Notes under the pieces: generated by a model
The model's database searches: none
Told to the model about the DNA's origin: nothing
The model's input: the letters and a program-made list of their open reading frames with translations, nothing else
Assembly: GCA_035651595.1 (NCBI GenBank)
Contig: DASRFJ010000312.1
Coordinates: 1-18,217, forward strand
Direction: 5' to 3'
Source: JAFARZ01 sp035651595
Lineage (GTDB): Bacteria; Actinomycetota; Actinomycetes; Streptosporangiales; Streptosporangiaceae
DNA: 18,217 nt
Shown here: in pieces, positions 1 to 6,915 of the stretch
Layout: each line of letters opens with the position of its first letter
Numbering within the stretch: the first letter of the stretch is position 1
Translations under genes and position numbers: made by a program

Positions 1-82
1 CCGCATGCCGTAAAGCCGGCAACCCCGATATGGGAAACAATAGCACTACTGAGGCAGGATTGACAATAGAGGCAATCCCTGC

Positions 83-649
83 TTAAATGGAAACAGATCG
101 CGAAGTGGTCATTTCATACACCACGCGAAAAGACGCGGCCCAGGTGGACCCGGCGGTCCGGCGTTCGATGACGAACGCGGCATACAGCCGGGTCAGGGAG
201 AACGCGCAATCGACGTGGAACAGGTCGATCGCCAGGATGGACCGAGCGTGGGCGCGCAGGAATGCGCGCCACTGGTCATCGCGGACGGCCGGGGGCGGGA
301 TGCGCCGGCTGCGCAGGATCTTGCGGATCGTGCCCGCGCCGATCCGGTGTCCCAGGCGGCGTAGCTCGCCCTGGATGCGGACGACGCCCCAGGTCCGGTT
401 CTGGCTGGCGAGCCGGACGATCAGCTCGGCGAACTCGCTGTCGAGCGGTGGCCGTCCCGGTGACCGGGGCTGGGTCCACTTCCTGGTCACCATCCGGCGG
501 TGCCAGCGCAGCAGCGTTCCCGGGGTCACGACCCGGTACAGGCGCCGCTCTCTGGGCAGCATCCGGGACAGCGCCGCGAGCAGGGCCAGGTCGGTCCAGT
601 CGAGCCGCGGCTCGGGATTCACCCGGCGCATCGGTTCCTCGGCGATCAC
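83..649 (-). pseudogene. Truncated rve-type (DDE) transposase fragment
   Basis: The fragment covers the middle of an actinobacterial integrase-core transposase. It has a helix-turn-helix-like part (LLRWHRRMV, GRPP), the RIQGELRRLGHRIGAGTIRKIL segment split over residues 91-112, and the start of the catalytic core with the first Asp in ILAIDLFHVD (residues 138-147). The usual ~60 N-terminal residues, ending in an LRHEV-VLRR motif, are missing. The GTG at 649 is only an ORF boundary and homology starts near 631 (MRRVNPEPRLDW). After FVIERRT (near position 155) the frame breaks: a one-base shift restores RRVHLGRV, and all similarity stops near 125-135. The second Asp and the Glu of the DDE triad are therefore absent and the protein cannot be active. 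It abuts the truncated MMPL gene at about 640. The family call is from memory of related transposases and was not searched. Confidence 0.8.
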
Positions 650-2390
650 GCTGCTCAGCCACGGCCTGACCGTCGCGAGCGCCTCGACCGACCTCGCCGT
701 GCTGATCGGCCTGGGCGTCGGCGTCGACTACGGGCTCTTCATCGTCAGCAGGCACCGGGCCGCCGTGCGGGCCGGGCGCTCCTACGAAGACGCCGTCGCC
801 GAGGCCGTGACCACCTCCGGGCGCACCGTCCTGTTCGCCGGCCTGACCGTGTGCCTGGCGCTGCTCGGCCAGTTCGCGCTCGGCGTGAGCTTCCTCGACG
901 GCCTGTCCGCCGCAGCCGCCGTCACCGTCGCGCTGACCATCGCCACCGCCCTCACCCTGCTGCCCGCACTGCTTGGCTTCCTCGGACCGAAGGTGCTCTC
1001 CCGCCGCGAGCGCGCCGCGCTGACGGGCAACGGCCCGGCCCGGGAGAACCCCCGGGGCGCCGGCTCACGCTGGGCCAGCATGGTGGAACGGCACAGCCTG
1101 GTGACCGCGCTTGCCTCCCTCGCGGTGATCGCACTGATCGCGCTGCCCGTCGCGGGGCTGCGGCTGGGTACCTCCGACGCCAGCACCGACCCGGCCGGCT
1201 GGACCACCCACCAGTCCTACGCCGTCCTCGCCGGCGGCTTCGGCCCCGGGTTCAACGGCCCCCTCGAGCTGGCCGGCCAGGTCAGCAGCCCCGGCGACCA
1301 AGCCGCGTTCAGCCGGCTGCTGGCAACCGCGGCGCGCACGCCAGGGGTCGCCAGCGTCACGGCCCCGCAGGTCTCTCCCGACCGGCACGCTGTGCTCGCC
1401 ACCCTCTACCCGGCCACCGCGCCGCAGGACCAGCGGACCATTACGCTGGTCGCCACGCTGCGCGACAGCCTGATTCCCCAAGCCGAGCACGGCAGCAGCC
1501 TCGTCGCCCACGTCGGCGGCCAAGCAGCTTCCGCGATCGACTTCGCGCACGTCCTGGGCAGCAAGCTACCGCTGTTCGTCGCCGTCGTCGTCATCCTGGC
1601 GTTCATCCTGCTCGCTGCGGTATTCCGCAGCCTGCTCATCCCGCTGACCGCCTCGTTGCTCAACCTGATCTCGGTAGTCGCGGCACTGGGCGCGATCACC
1701 ACCGTGTTCACCAGGGGCTGGGGCGCCTCACTGCACGGCCTGTCCGGCACGGGGCCCGTGGACGCGTTCCTGCCCGTCGTGATGTTCTCGGTCCTGTTCG
1801 GCCTGTCGATGGACTACGAGGTCTACACCGTCAGCCGCATGCAGGAAGAATGGCGGCTGTTGCGCTCCCGCCCCGAAGACCCAGCCTGGCGCAACCATGC
1901 CGCCGTCGCCGCTGGCCAGGCCCACAGCACCCGCATCGTCACCGCCGCCGCCGCCGGGATCATGATCGTGGTCTTCGGCTCGTTCCTGCCCGGCGGGCAC
2001 CACCTGCTCCAGGAATTCGGCTTCGGCCTCGCCTTCTCCGTCCTCATCGACGCGGTCCTCATCCGCAGCATGCTGCTGCCCGCCGTCATGCACCTGACCG
2101 GCCCGGCCAACTGGTACCTGCCCGCCCGGCTCTCCCGCGCCCTGGGCCTCACGAGGCAGCAGGTCCCCAAGGACCCGCCAACCGGCCAGCCGCACCGCAT
2201 CCCCGTCAGCGCCGAGGTCTCCGATCCGGGCCGCCGGCAGCGGCATGCGACGACGCCAGGCGACGGCGGCCCCACTCGGCGGGAGCCTGGCCCGGGCTCC
2301 CGGGCCGACGACGGACCCATCCCAGCGTGGGACGCCACCAGGGCAGACCGCGCCCCACGCGGCGCACAGGCAACAAAGCGCCCAGCGTGA
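641..2390 (+). pseudogene. MMPL-family membrane transporter, 5'-truncated
   Basis: MMPL/RND-like exporters of actinobacteria move lipids or drugs across the membrane using the proton gradient. Recognisable homology begins at ITLLSH (about 643) and continues in one open frame of about 583 codons to TGA at 2388-2390. The first-half motif GLGVGVDYGLFIVSRHR, the SGRTVLFAGLTV helix, a soluble loop (about nt 1130-1560), the second helix bundle, the second-half motif LFGLSMDYEVYTVSRMQEEW and the HSTRIVTAAAAGIMIV helix are all present. Full proteins have about 700-750 residues, so the first helix and first extracytoplasmic domain (about 150-200 residues) are gone. The open frame continues upstream to 87 only because it runs antisense through the transposase fragment. 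No start codon with a good ribosome site lies at the junction, so I treat it as a pseudogene although the remaining frame is undamaged. Confidence 0.82.
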
Positions 2391-2461
2391 AATGGACCCA
2401 AGGTCCCATGCCAAGACGTTCTCGCTCTCGCCGTAACGGGAACCTCGGCACTCCGGGGGCT

Positions 2462-2606
2462 CCCCGTGCCCCTTCCCCTCCCGCTCCCGGACCTCGAACA
2501 CCATCTTCACCGCGCGTTCACGCAGCTCCTCCGGATACTTCCGCTGTGCCGCCATGGCCCTGAATCCTCCCAGGTATCAGAGCCTCCAAGATTCCCGGGG
2601 TGATCC
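2462..2606 (-). mobile_element. IS3-type insertion sequence left end with truncated OrfA
   Basis: Reading the minus strand from 2606, a terminal segment starting GGATCACCCCGGGAATCTT leads into an ATG at 2555-2553. The ORF begins MAAQRKYPEELRERAVKMV and continues to about residue 31 (GKGHGE). This is the typical N-terminal helix-turn-helix start of IS3-family OrfA in actinomycetes. After that, near 2462, similarity stops, so most of OrfA, all of OrfB and the right end are missing. A segment resembling this terminus occurs at 17121-17160. The element is inactive. The similarity is read by eye and the exact terminal base is uncertain. Confidence 0.72.
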
Positions 2607-2679
2607 AGGACGAGGCGCGCCGCGATCGGGATGCTGCCCCTTGAGGCGGCTACGGTGACAGCCTCAGGAGTGGTGACTA

Positions 2680-2689
2680 CCATATATGG
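2680..2689. promoter_or_regulatory. Perfect 10-bp palindrome, possible VapB operator
   Basis: CCATATATGG is a perfect inverted repeat ending one base before the ATG at 2691. RHH-type antitoxins usually autorepress by binding short inverted repeats over their own promoter, so this is a natural operator candidate. Its AT-rich centre also stands out in GC-rich DNA. The role is inferred from position only. Confidence 0.4.
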
Positions 2690-2690
2690 C

Positions 2691-2948
2691 ATGACGATGA
2701 CGCGGACCACTGTATACCTGCCGCTGGACGCCAAGCGGCGCCTGTCGGCTGCCGCGCACCGGCAGCACCGCAGCGAGGCAGACCTGATCCGGGACGCGAT
2801 CAGCCGCCTGCTCGCGGAGGAACCCGAGCGTCCCAGGCCGAATCCGCCCAGGCTCGACATAGACCCATCGATCGCCGATCACGTCGATGAACACCTGTCC
2901 TCCGGGTTCGGTGCGGCCGGGCCGGAGGATCAGCTGTGGGGCGCCTGA
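2691..2948 (+). CDS. vapB: VapB-like ribbon-helix-helix antitoxin
   Basis: This is the antitoxin partner of the PIN toxin that follows. It neutralises the toxin and usually represses the operon. The N-terminus (TRTTVYLPLDAKRRLSAAA, then RSEADLIRDAISRLLAEE) is a classic RHH/CopG fold: a short DNA-contacting beta strand followed by two helices. The acidic, proline-rich C-terminus (PNPPRLDIDPSIADHVDEHL) would wrap the toxin. Starts at 2691 (85 aa) or 2697 (83 aa) both fit the fold. The open frame extends to 2631, but those 20 residues do not look like protein. No good Shine-Dalgarno sequence lies close upstream, so translation may be leaderless or weak. The stop overlaps the toxin start by 13 bases, indicating translational coupling. 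Confidence 0.85.
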   Translation: MTMTRTTVYLPLDAKRRLSAAAHRQHRSEADLIRDAISRLLAEEPERPRPNPPRLDIDPSIADHVDEHLSSGFGAAGPEDQLWGA

Positions 2949-3367
2949 TCATCGACACCTCCGGCTACCTGGCAGGGACGGCAGCGAAGCACCCGCTATC
3001 AGAGGCGATCCGGGACATCCTCCGCGCAGCCGCCGAGCCGCCCGTGGTCTCTCCGCTGGTGCTCGCCGAGATCGACTACATGGTGCTGGATAAGGCCGGA
3101 GTCGCCCAGGAACTCGCGGTCATCGACGACCTGACCAGCGGCGCTTACGAGATCGCCGACGTGGACGTCGATGACGTGCGCACCGCCCGGAGCCTGGCCG
3201 CCCGGCATCGCGACCTCAAGATCGGCATCACCGACGCGGTCAACGCCGTCCTGGCGGACCGCTACGACACCAACGAGATCCTCACCACTGATCAGCGTCA
3301 CTTCCGCGCGATCACACCGCTCAGCCGCACATTCGACTCATTCCGCCTCCTGCCCGCCGACCGATAG
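2936..3367 (+). CDS. vapC: VapC-like PIN-domain ribonuclease toxin
   Basis: PIN-domain toxins are Mg-dependent endoribonucleases that cut tRNA or rRNA when freed from VapB. All four acidic residues expected in the active site are visible: Asp7 (LIIDTSGYL), Glu45 (VLAEIDYM), Asp100 (GITDAVNAVLADRY) and Asp119 (LTTDQRHF). At 143 residues the length is normal for VapC. The GTG start at 2936 lies inside the last codons of the antitoxin, the usual coupled layout. The pair appears intact although its surroundings are decayed, as is common for mobile toxin-antitoxin modules. The RNA target cannot be predicted. Confidence 0.88.
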   Translation: MGRLIIDTSGYLAGTAAKHPLSEAIRDILRAAAEPPVVSPLVLAEIDYMVLDKAGVAQELAVIDDLTSGAYEIADVDVDDVRTARSLAARHRDLKIGITDAVNAVLADRYDTNEILTTDQRHFRAITPLSRTFDSFRLLPADR

Positions 3368-3429
3368 CCCGCACCATGCCGCCGCCGGACGCGGCGCGCC
3401 CTGTCCTGTGCGGGCCGGGCGACACCGCA

Positions 3430-3955
3430 AGTGTGTGCACGTCCACCCGACCGCCTACCGCTACACCGGAGGCGCCAGCCCGACTACGCCCGGCGGGATG
3501 GCCCTTATCTACAAGGACCTCATCGCCAGCGACGAGGCAACCAGCAAGTTACCGCCGACGTCGCAGCCGCCCTGAGCCAGGGCCGGAGCTGCCTCGTCCT
3601 CACTAACTGGACCGGGCACCTGGAGACGATCGCCGGCGCGCTGCTCGCCGTGGCTACCGGACCCTACGCGGGAGAAGGGTTCGACTGCCCGCCGCTGGAC
3701 ACCCTTTTCCTCACCGCCCCCGTCGCTAGCAAGAAACGTCTCCTGCAGTACGCCGGGCGGATCCTGCGCCCTTACGACGGCAAAGCCACCGCCGAAGTCC
3801 ACGACTACCACGACGAGCAGGTCGGAGTGCTCGCCTCATCGCTGGCCAAGCGCGCACCCGGGTACACCAGCCTCGGCTCCCCCGACCCCCGCAAGCTCCC
3901 CTACTCCCCAGGCGCCGCCGCAGTGCCCCCAGTCGTCCAGGCGTCACGTGGTTAG
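3430..3955 (+). pseudogene. Remnant of a large DEAD/DEAH-type helicase, C-terminal part
   Basis: Pieces of the C-terminal half of an actinobacterial superfamily-2 helicase can be read. In one frame (to about 3540) there is HPTAYRYTGG and MALIYKDLIASDEAT. In the next frame there is QQVTADVAAALSQGRSCLVLTNW, then GPYAGEGFDCPPLDTLFLTAP and QYAGRILRPYDGK, the latter being the motif VI region. A frameshift near 3536-3548 separates the two. HLETIAGAL joins directly to LAVATGPYAGEGF, where I expect roughly 35-40 more residues, so an internal deletion is likely. The whole N-terminal ATPase half is absent. The remaining frame ends with HDYHDEQVGVLASSLAKRAPGYTSLG and a TAG at 3953. It is non-functional. 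The family is recalled, not searched. Confidence 0.68.
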
Positions 3956-4043
3956 CTGCGGACGCAGATTCTGCCCAAGGACACGGAGTCCCACCCCGGC
4001 TCGGAGAACTGCCTTCTCTGGCCGGTGTTCCTAAACTGGCTGC

Positions 4044-4217
4044 ATGAGTGCGATGCGTGAAGAACTGCATCACCTAGTGGACGAGCTTCCCGAAGCGGAG
4101 GTTCGCCCGGTTCTTGAGCTGATCCGGAGCCGGGCTGACGCAGCTCACGGCGTACGGGATCTGCCGTTCTTCGCGTCCTTCGAGTCTGATCCGCCGGGCC
4201 GGTCAGCTAGCCGATGA
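4044..4217 (+). CDS. Small antitoxin-like protein, possibly truncated
   Basis: This 57-codon ORF reads MSAMREELHHLVDELPEAEV, then RPVLELIRSRA, then LPFFASFESDP and ends at TGA. The opening (REELHHLVDELPE) resembles small helical antitoxins encoded in actinomycetes, which usually finish with a short charged helix after a 'FxxSFxSDPDLA' turn. Here the last residues (PPGRSASR) do not look like that helix, so a frameshift or deletion near 4195 may have cut the protein. No Shine-Dalgarno sequence is evident before 4044. The ATG at 4053 is an alternative start. No toxin gene follows. It may be an orphan antitoxin or a decayed one. Confidence 0.45.
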   Translation: MSAMREELHHLVDELPEAEVRPVLELIRSRADAAHGVRDLPFFASFESDPPGRSASR

Positions 4218-4347
4218 CCTGAAGGCCGCCGGCTTCGCCGACGTGCATACCGAGATCCGGCAGGCCAGACGGCGGACCCTCGTCATCATCGGGGCATCTC
4301 GGCTGACGGTTAACACGTCATCAATGGAAGTACCACTGCCGTTATGA
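4186..4347 (+). pseudogene. Unassigned C-terminal protein fragment
   Basis: In the frame one base off the preceding ORF, the reading QLADDLKAAGFADVHTEIRQ, then ARRRTLVIIGASRL, continues to TGA at 4345-4347. It has a coding-like composition and resembles the tail of an alpha/beta enzyme such as a small-molecule methyltransferase, but I cannot assign it. It has no start of its own and its stop falls inside the hairpin at 4332-4378. It is best read as a leftover fused by deletion to the antitoxin-like ORF. Confidence 0.3.
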
Positions 4348-4378
4348 AAACAAGGAATCTCATCATAACGGCGGTGGT
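4332..4378. terminator. 16-bp hairpin downstream of the dehydrogenase gene
   Basis: The arms CCACTGCCGTTATGA (4333-4347) and TCATAACGGCGGTGG (4363-4377) pair over 15 bases with a single G-T wobble. A4332 and T4378 extend the stem to 16. The loop is 15 bases. It sits 12 bases beyond the TAG of the minus-strand dehydrogenase, the expected place for an operon terminator. There is no long T tract on the minus-strand side and only a short TTT on the plus side, so it may work in both directions weakly or mainly as an mRNA 3'-end stabiliser. Confidence 0.6.
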
Positions 4379-4390
4379 TTCTCGTACTTG

Positions 4391-5482
4391 CTAGGCATGG
4401 GCGGCTGCCCGCGGTGTGGTAGCGCCGGGATCGAACAGGGTCTTGATGCGGGCGGGCCTGCCGGCCCCGAGCGCGACGAGGCCGTCCTCGACCAGGGCGT
4501 CCAGCGGAAGCACGGCCGGGGCGATACGGGTCCAGGCCGCCCCGTCCGCGGCCAGCAGGTCGAGCGCGGCAGGCAGGTCCGTTGCGCACACGTGGGCAAC
4601 GGCGCCGAGGATGTCGTACTCGCGCAGCGTCCAGTCGGCGAAACGCGCCTGGCCAGACGATTCCTGGATGCCGACCGCGACCAGCCGCGCGCCGGGACGT
4701 GCCGTCCGTAGGGCGGCGTCCAGGCCCGCGGCCGACCCGCTGACCTCGAAGATTGTCTCGGCCTGTGCGCCGGCGCCAGCCAGCGCGACCGCAGGCTCGA
4801 CGGTGCGGGAGTTGATCACTCGCGTGGCGCCGAGCGCGCCGGCCAGGGCCAGCCGGTCATCGACGATGTCAGCTACCCAGACCTCCGCGCCGGCGGCCGC
4901 ACACGCGTACGTCAGGAACACGCCGATGCCGCCCGCGCCGATTATGAGCACCACCTGGCCGTCGCGTACCTGGCCGCGAGAACGAGCATGCACCGCGATC
5001 GCCATCGGCTGAGCGAGCGCGGCGGTGTCTGTGCTCAGGCCACGCTCGCCGATCGGCACGCAAATGGACTCTGGCGCGGTGACGTACTCGGCCATGCCGC
5101 CATCGCGCTGGAAGCCGAGCGTGTGGTATGACGCGCACAGGTTCGTCCGGCCTCGCGCGCACATCGCGCAGTCCCCGCAACTTATACCCGCGCCGCACGC
5201 GACGCGCTGGCCGAGCAGGCCGGCGGACACCCCTGGCCCGAGAGCGACGATCTCGCCCGCGAACTCGTGCCCGAGTATCACCACGTCCGTGGACCCGTCC
5301 GCCTTGGTGCGGATCAAGCGCGGATGCGCGTACTCAGCGGCGTCGCTTCCGCAGATGCCCGCCACCGCCACCTTGATCAGCACCTCTCCCGGCGCGGGCT
5401 CAGGAACGGGGATCGCCGTGATACGGACGTCACCCGGACCGAAATAGACAGCGGCCCGCATCATCGCCGGTACGGTCGTCAT
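4391..5482 (-). CDS. Zinc-type medium-chain alcohol dehydrogenase
   Basis: This is a medium-chain dehydrogenase/reductase of the threonine/butanediol/sorbitol dehydrogenase group (363 aa, normal length). It would oxidise a secondary alcohol or polyol with NAD(P). Visible features are GICGSD with catalytic-zinc Cys44, GHE with His72-Glu73, the structural-zinc cysteines 102, 105, 108 and 116, and the Rossmann motif GAGGIG (182-187). The position that normally carries Glu in an 'EP' motif reads Gln158 (LAQPMA), so the catalytic zinc site may be altered. Its ATG overlaps the TGA of the upstream M24 gene (ATGA), showing translational coupling and suggesting the two enzymes act together. ATG codons at residues 7 and 8 are alternative starts. 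The substrate is unknown. Confidence 0.88.
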   Translation of the reverse strand: MTTVPAMMRAAVYFGPGDVRITAIPVPEPAPGEVLIKVAVAGICGSDAAEYAHPRLIRTKADGSTDVVILGHEFAGEIVALGPGVSAGLLGQRVACGAGISCGDCAMCARGRTNLCASYHTLGFQRDGGMAEYVTAPESICVPIGERGLSTDTAALAQPMAIAVHARSRGQVRDGQVVLIIGAGGIGVFLTYACAAAGAEVWVADIVDDRLALAGALGATRVINSRTVEPAVALAGAGAQAETIFEVSGSAAGLDAALRTARPGARLVAVGIQESSGQARFADWTLREYDILGAVAHVCATDLPAALDLLAADGAAWTRIAPAVLPLDALVEDGLVALGAGRPARIKTLFDPGATTPRAAAHA

Positions 5483-6816
5483 CCGGCATCGCCCGGCCGG
5501 CCGGCGGACCGCGCCGTATTGAGGTGGGACTGCGCCTCGCGGGCCGCCGGGAGCGGTCCCCCGGCCGCGATGTACCGCGGCCCGGCGACGAGCAGGTCCT
5601 CGGCGGGGAACTTCGTGATCACTTCACATCCTTCTGCGGTGACCACGAGTTCCTCCTCGATCCGGGCCGCCGACCAGCCGTCGGACCCGGGCCAGTAGGT
5701 CTCCAGCGCGAACACCATGCCTTCCTCGAGTATCTCCGGGTGGTCGAAGGAGACCAACCGCGAGAAGATCGGCTTCTCCCATATCGACAGGCCCACACCG
5801 TGGCCGAACTGCAGGCCGAACGCGGCCTCCTCGTCGGCGAATCCGAACTCGGTCGCGGCCGGCCAGGCCGAGACGATGTCCGCGGTGGTCGCGCCCGGAC
5901 GGACCCGCGCGATCGCCTCGTCCATGTACTCCCTGCACCGGCGGTAGGCATCGCGTTGCGCCCGTGACGCGCTGCCGACCGCGAACGTCCGGTAGTAGCA
6001 GGTGCGGTATCCCTGGTAGCTGTGCAGGATGTCGAAGAACGCGGGGTCGCCTGGTCGCACGACGCGGTCCGAGTACACGTGCGGGTGCGGTGAGCAGCGC
6101 TCGCCGGAGATCGCGTTGACCCCTTCCACGTATTCCGAGCCCAGGTCATAGAGGATCTTGCTGACCAGGCCGACGCATTCGTTCTCCTTGACGCCCGGTC
6201 GCAGAAACTCGTAGAGGCCTTCGTAGGCGGCATCGACCATTGAGCACGCCTGTGCCAGCAATGCGATCTCGTCACGGGTCTTGATGCGGCGGGCCTCGTG
6301 GCAGACCTGCTGCCCGTCGACCACGGTGATCCCGGCCCGCTGCAGCGCGAACAGAACCGGCGGCTCGATAACGTCGACGCCGAGCGGCGCGCCGGCGAGG
6401 CCATGCTCGTCGAGCACCACCTTGATCTTCCTTGCGACCTCGTCCGCGATGCCCGCGCCGGGGTGGAACGCGCCGCGGAGCGTGGAAATGCCGGGCCGTG
6501 ACCGGCTGCCGCCGTCCTTGTCGTCCAGCCACGGGCTGTACAGCTGATGGTGGCGCGCCGCGGAGCCGAAATCCCAGACGATGGGCTTGCCGTTCCGCGG
6601 CAGCACGGCAAATCGGATGAGCTTGTCCATCGCCCAGGTACCGATGTGGGTTGACGTCATGTACCGGATGTTGGCGAAATCGAAGCTCAGCAGCGCACCC
6701 AGCTCGGATTCCGCCAGCTTGGCATCGAGACGGGCGAGCCGATCGCCGCGCAGCGCGTCGATATCGATCCGCCGCTCCCAATCCGGGGACGAGGAACCGT
6801 AGGTGGCGATACCCAC
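5479..6816 (-). CDS. M24-family (creatinase/Xaa-Pro peptidase fold) hydrolase or lyase
   Basis: The 445 residues comprise an N-terminal creatinase-like domain (about 20-170: GALLSFDFANIRYMTSTHIG, then IVWDF) and a C-terminal pita-bread domain (about 180-410). Members include aminopeptidase P, creatinase, ectoine hydrolase and the DMSP lyase DddP. The N-terminal IRYMT/IVWDF pattern recalls the DddP-like branch more than true peptidases. Of the five usual metal ligands, Asp262, His339 (FGHGVGLS), Glu372 (FALETYW) and Glu387 (RIEEELVVT) are present. The second Asp, expected at 273, is Cys (GYRTCYYRTF). Metal binding may be changed or lost, as in creatinase. GTG at 6816 is supported by AAAGGAG seven bases upstream. 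It is the first gene of a coupled pair with the dehydrogenase and divergent from the XRE-cupin gene. Cleavage of a C-N or C-S bond in the imported compound is inferred, not shown. Confidence 0.82.
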   Translation of the reverse strand: MGIATYGSSSPDWERRIDIDALRGDRLARLDAKLAESELGALLSFDFANIRYMTSTHIGTWAMDKLIRFAVLPRNGKPIVWDFGSAARHHQLYSPWLDDKDGGSRSRPGISTLRGAFHPGAGIADEVARKIKVVLDEHGLAGAPLGVDVIEPPVLFALQRAGITVVDGQQVCHEARRIKTRDEIALLAQACSMVDAAYEGLYEFLRPGVKENECVGLVSKILYDLGSEYVEGVNAISGERCSPHPHVYSDRVVRPGDPAFFDILHSYQGYRTCYYRTFAVGSASRAQRDAYRRCREYMDEAIARVRPGATTADIVSAWPAATEFGFADEEAAFGLQFGHGVGLSIWEKPIFSRLVSFDHPEILEEGMVFALETYWPGSDGWSAARIEEELVVTAEGCEVITKFPAEDLLVAGPRYIAAGGPLPAAREAQSHLNTARSAGRPGDAG

Positions 6817-6915
6817 TGAGCCGCTCCTTTCAAGCGTGTAGTGTTACTTAACGTTGTGTACACCGAATGGCGCGCCGTCCGGACGGCGGCGCCCGCGGCG
6901 AGGAGAGCAGGCACG
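6817..6915. promoter_or_regulatory. Divergent promoter region between M24 gene and regulator
   Basis: This 99-base gap must hold the promoters of both the M24-dehydrogenase pair (minus) and the regulator (plus). Its centre is an AT-rich island in GC-rich DNA, with GTTACTTAAC (6843-6852) followed by the perfect palindrome GTGTACAC (6856-6863). Either could be an operator for the neighbouring XRE-cupin protein. I could not fix a convincing -35/-10 pair on either strand. Confidence 0.45.

Noticed and set aside
53..82. Imperfect hairpin GCAGGATTG/CAATCCCTGC as a terminator or insertion-sequence end
   Set aside because: The stem is short with a bulge, has no T tract, and has no gene clearly ending there.
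87..640. 5' extension of the plus-strand MMPL frame
   Set aside because: It is the antisense of the transposase fragment. The Arg/Ser-rich translation has no family resemblance.
500..2563. Long plus-strand ORF of 687 codons overlapping the MMPL gene
   Set aside because: It is an Arg/Pro-rich shadow frame created by the high GC content. The MMPL frame has recognisable motifs throughout.
4362..4372. 11-base word ATCATAACGGC shared with 16489-16499, as a possible boundary repeat of the island
   Set aside because: By a rough count dozens of shared 11-base words are expected by chance in an 18-kb window, and the second copy lacks the hairpin partner arm.
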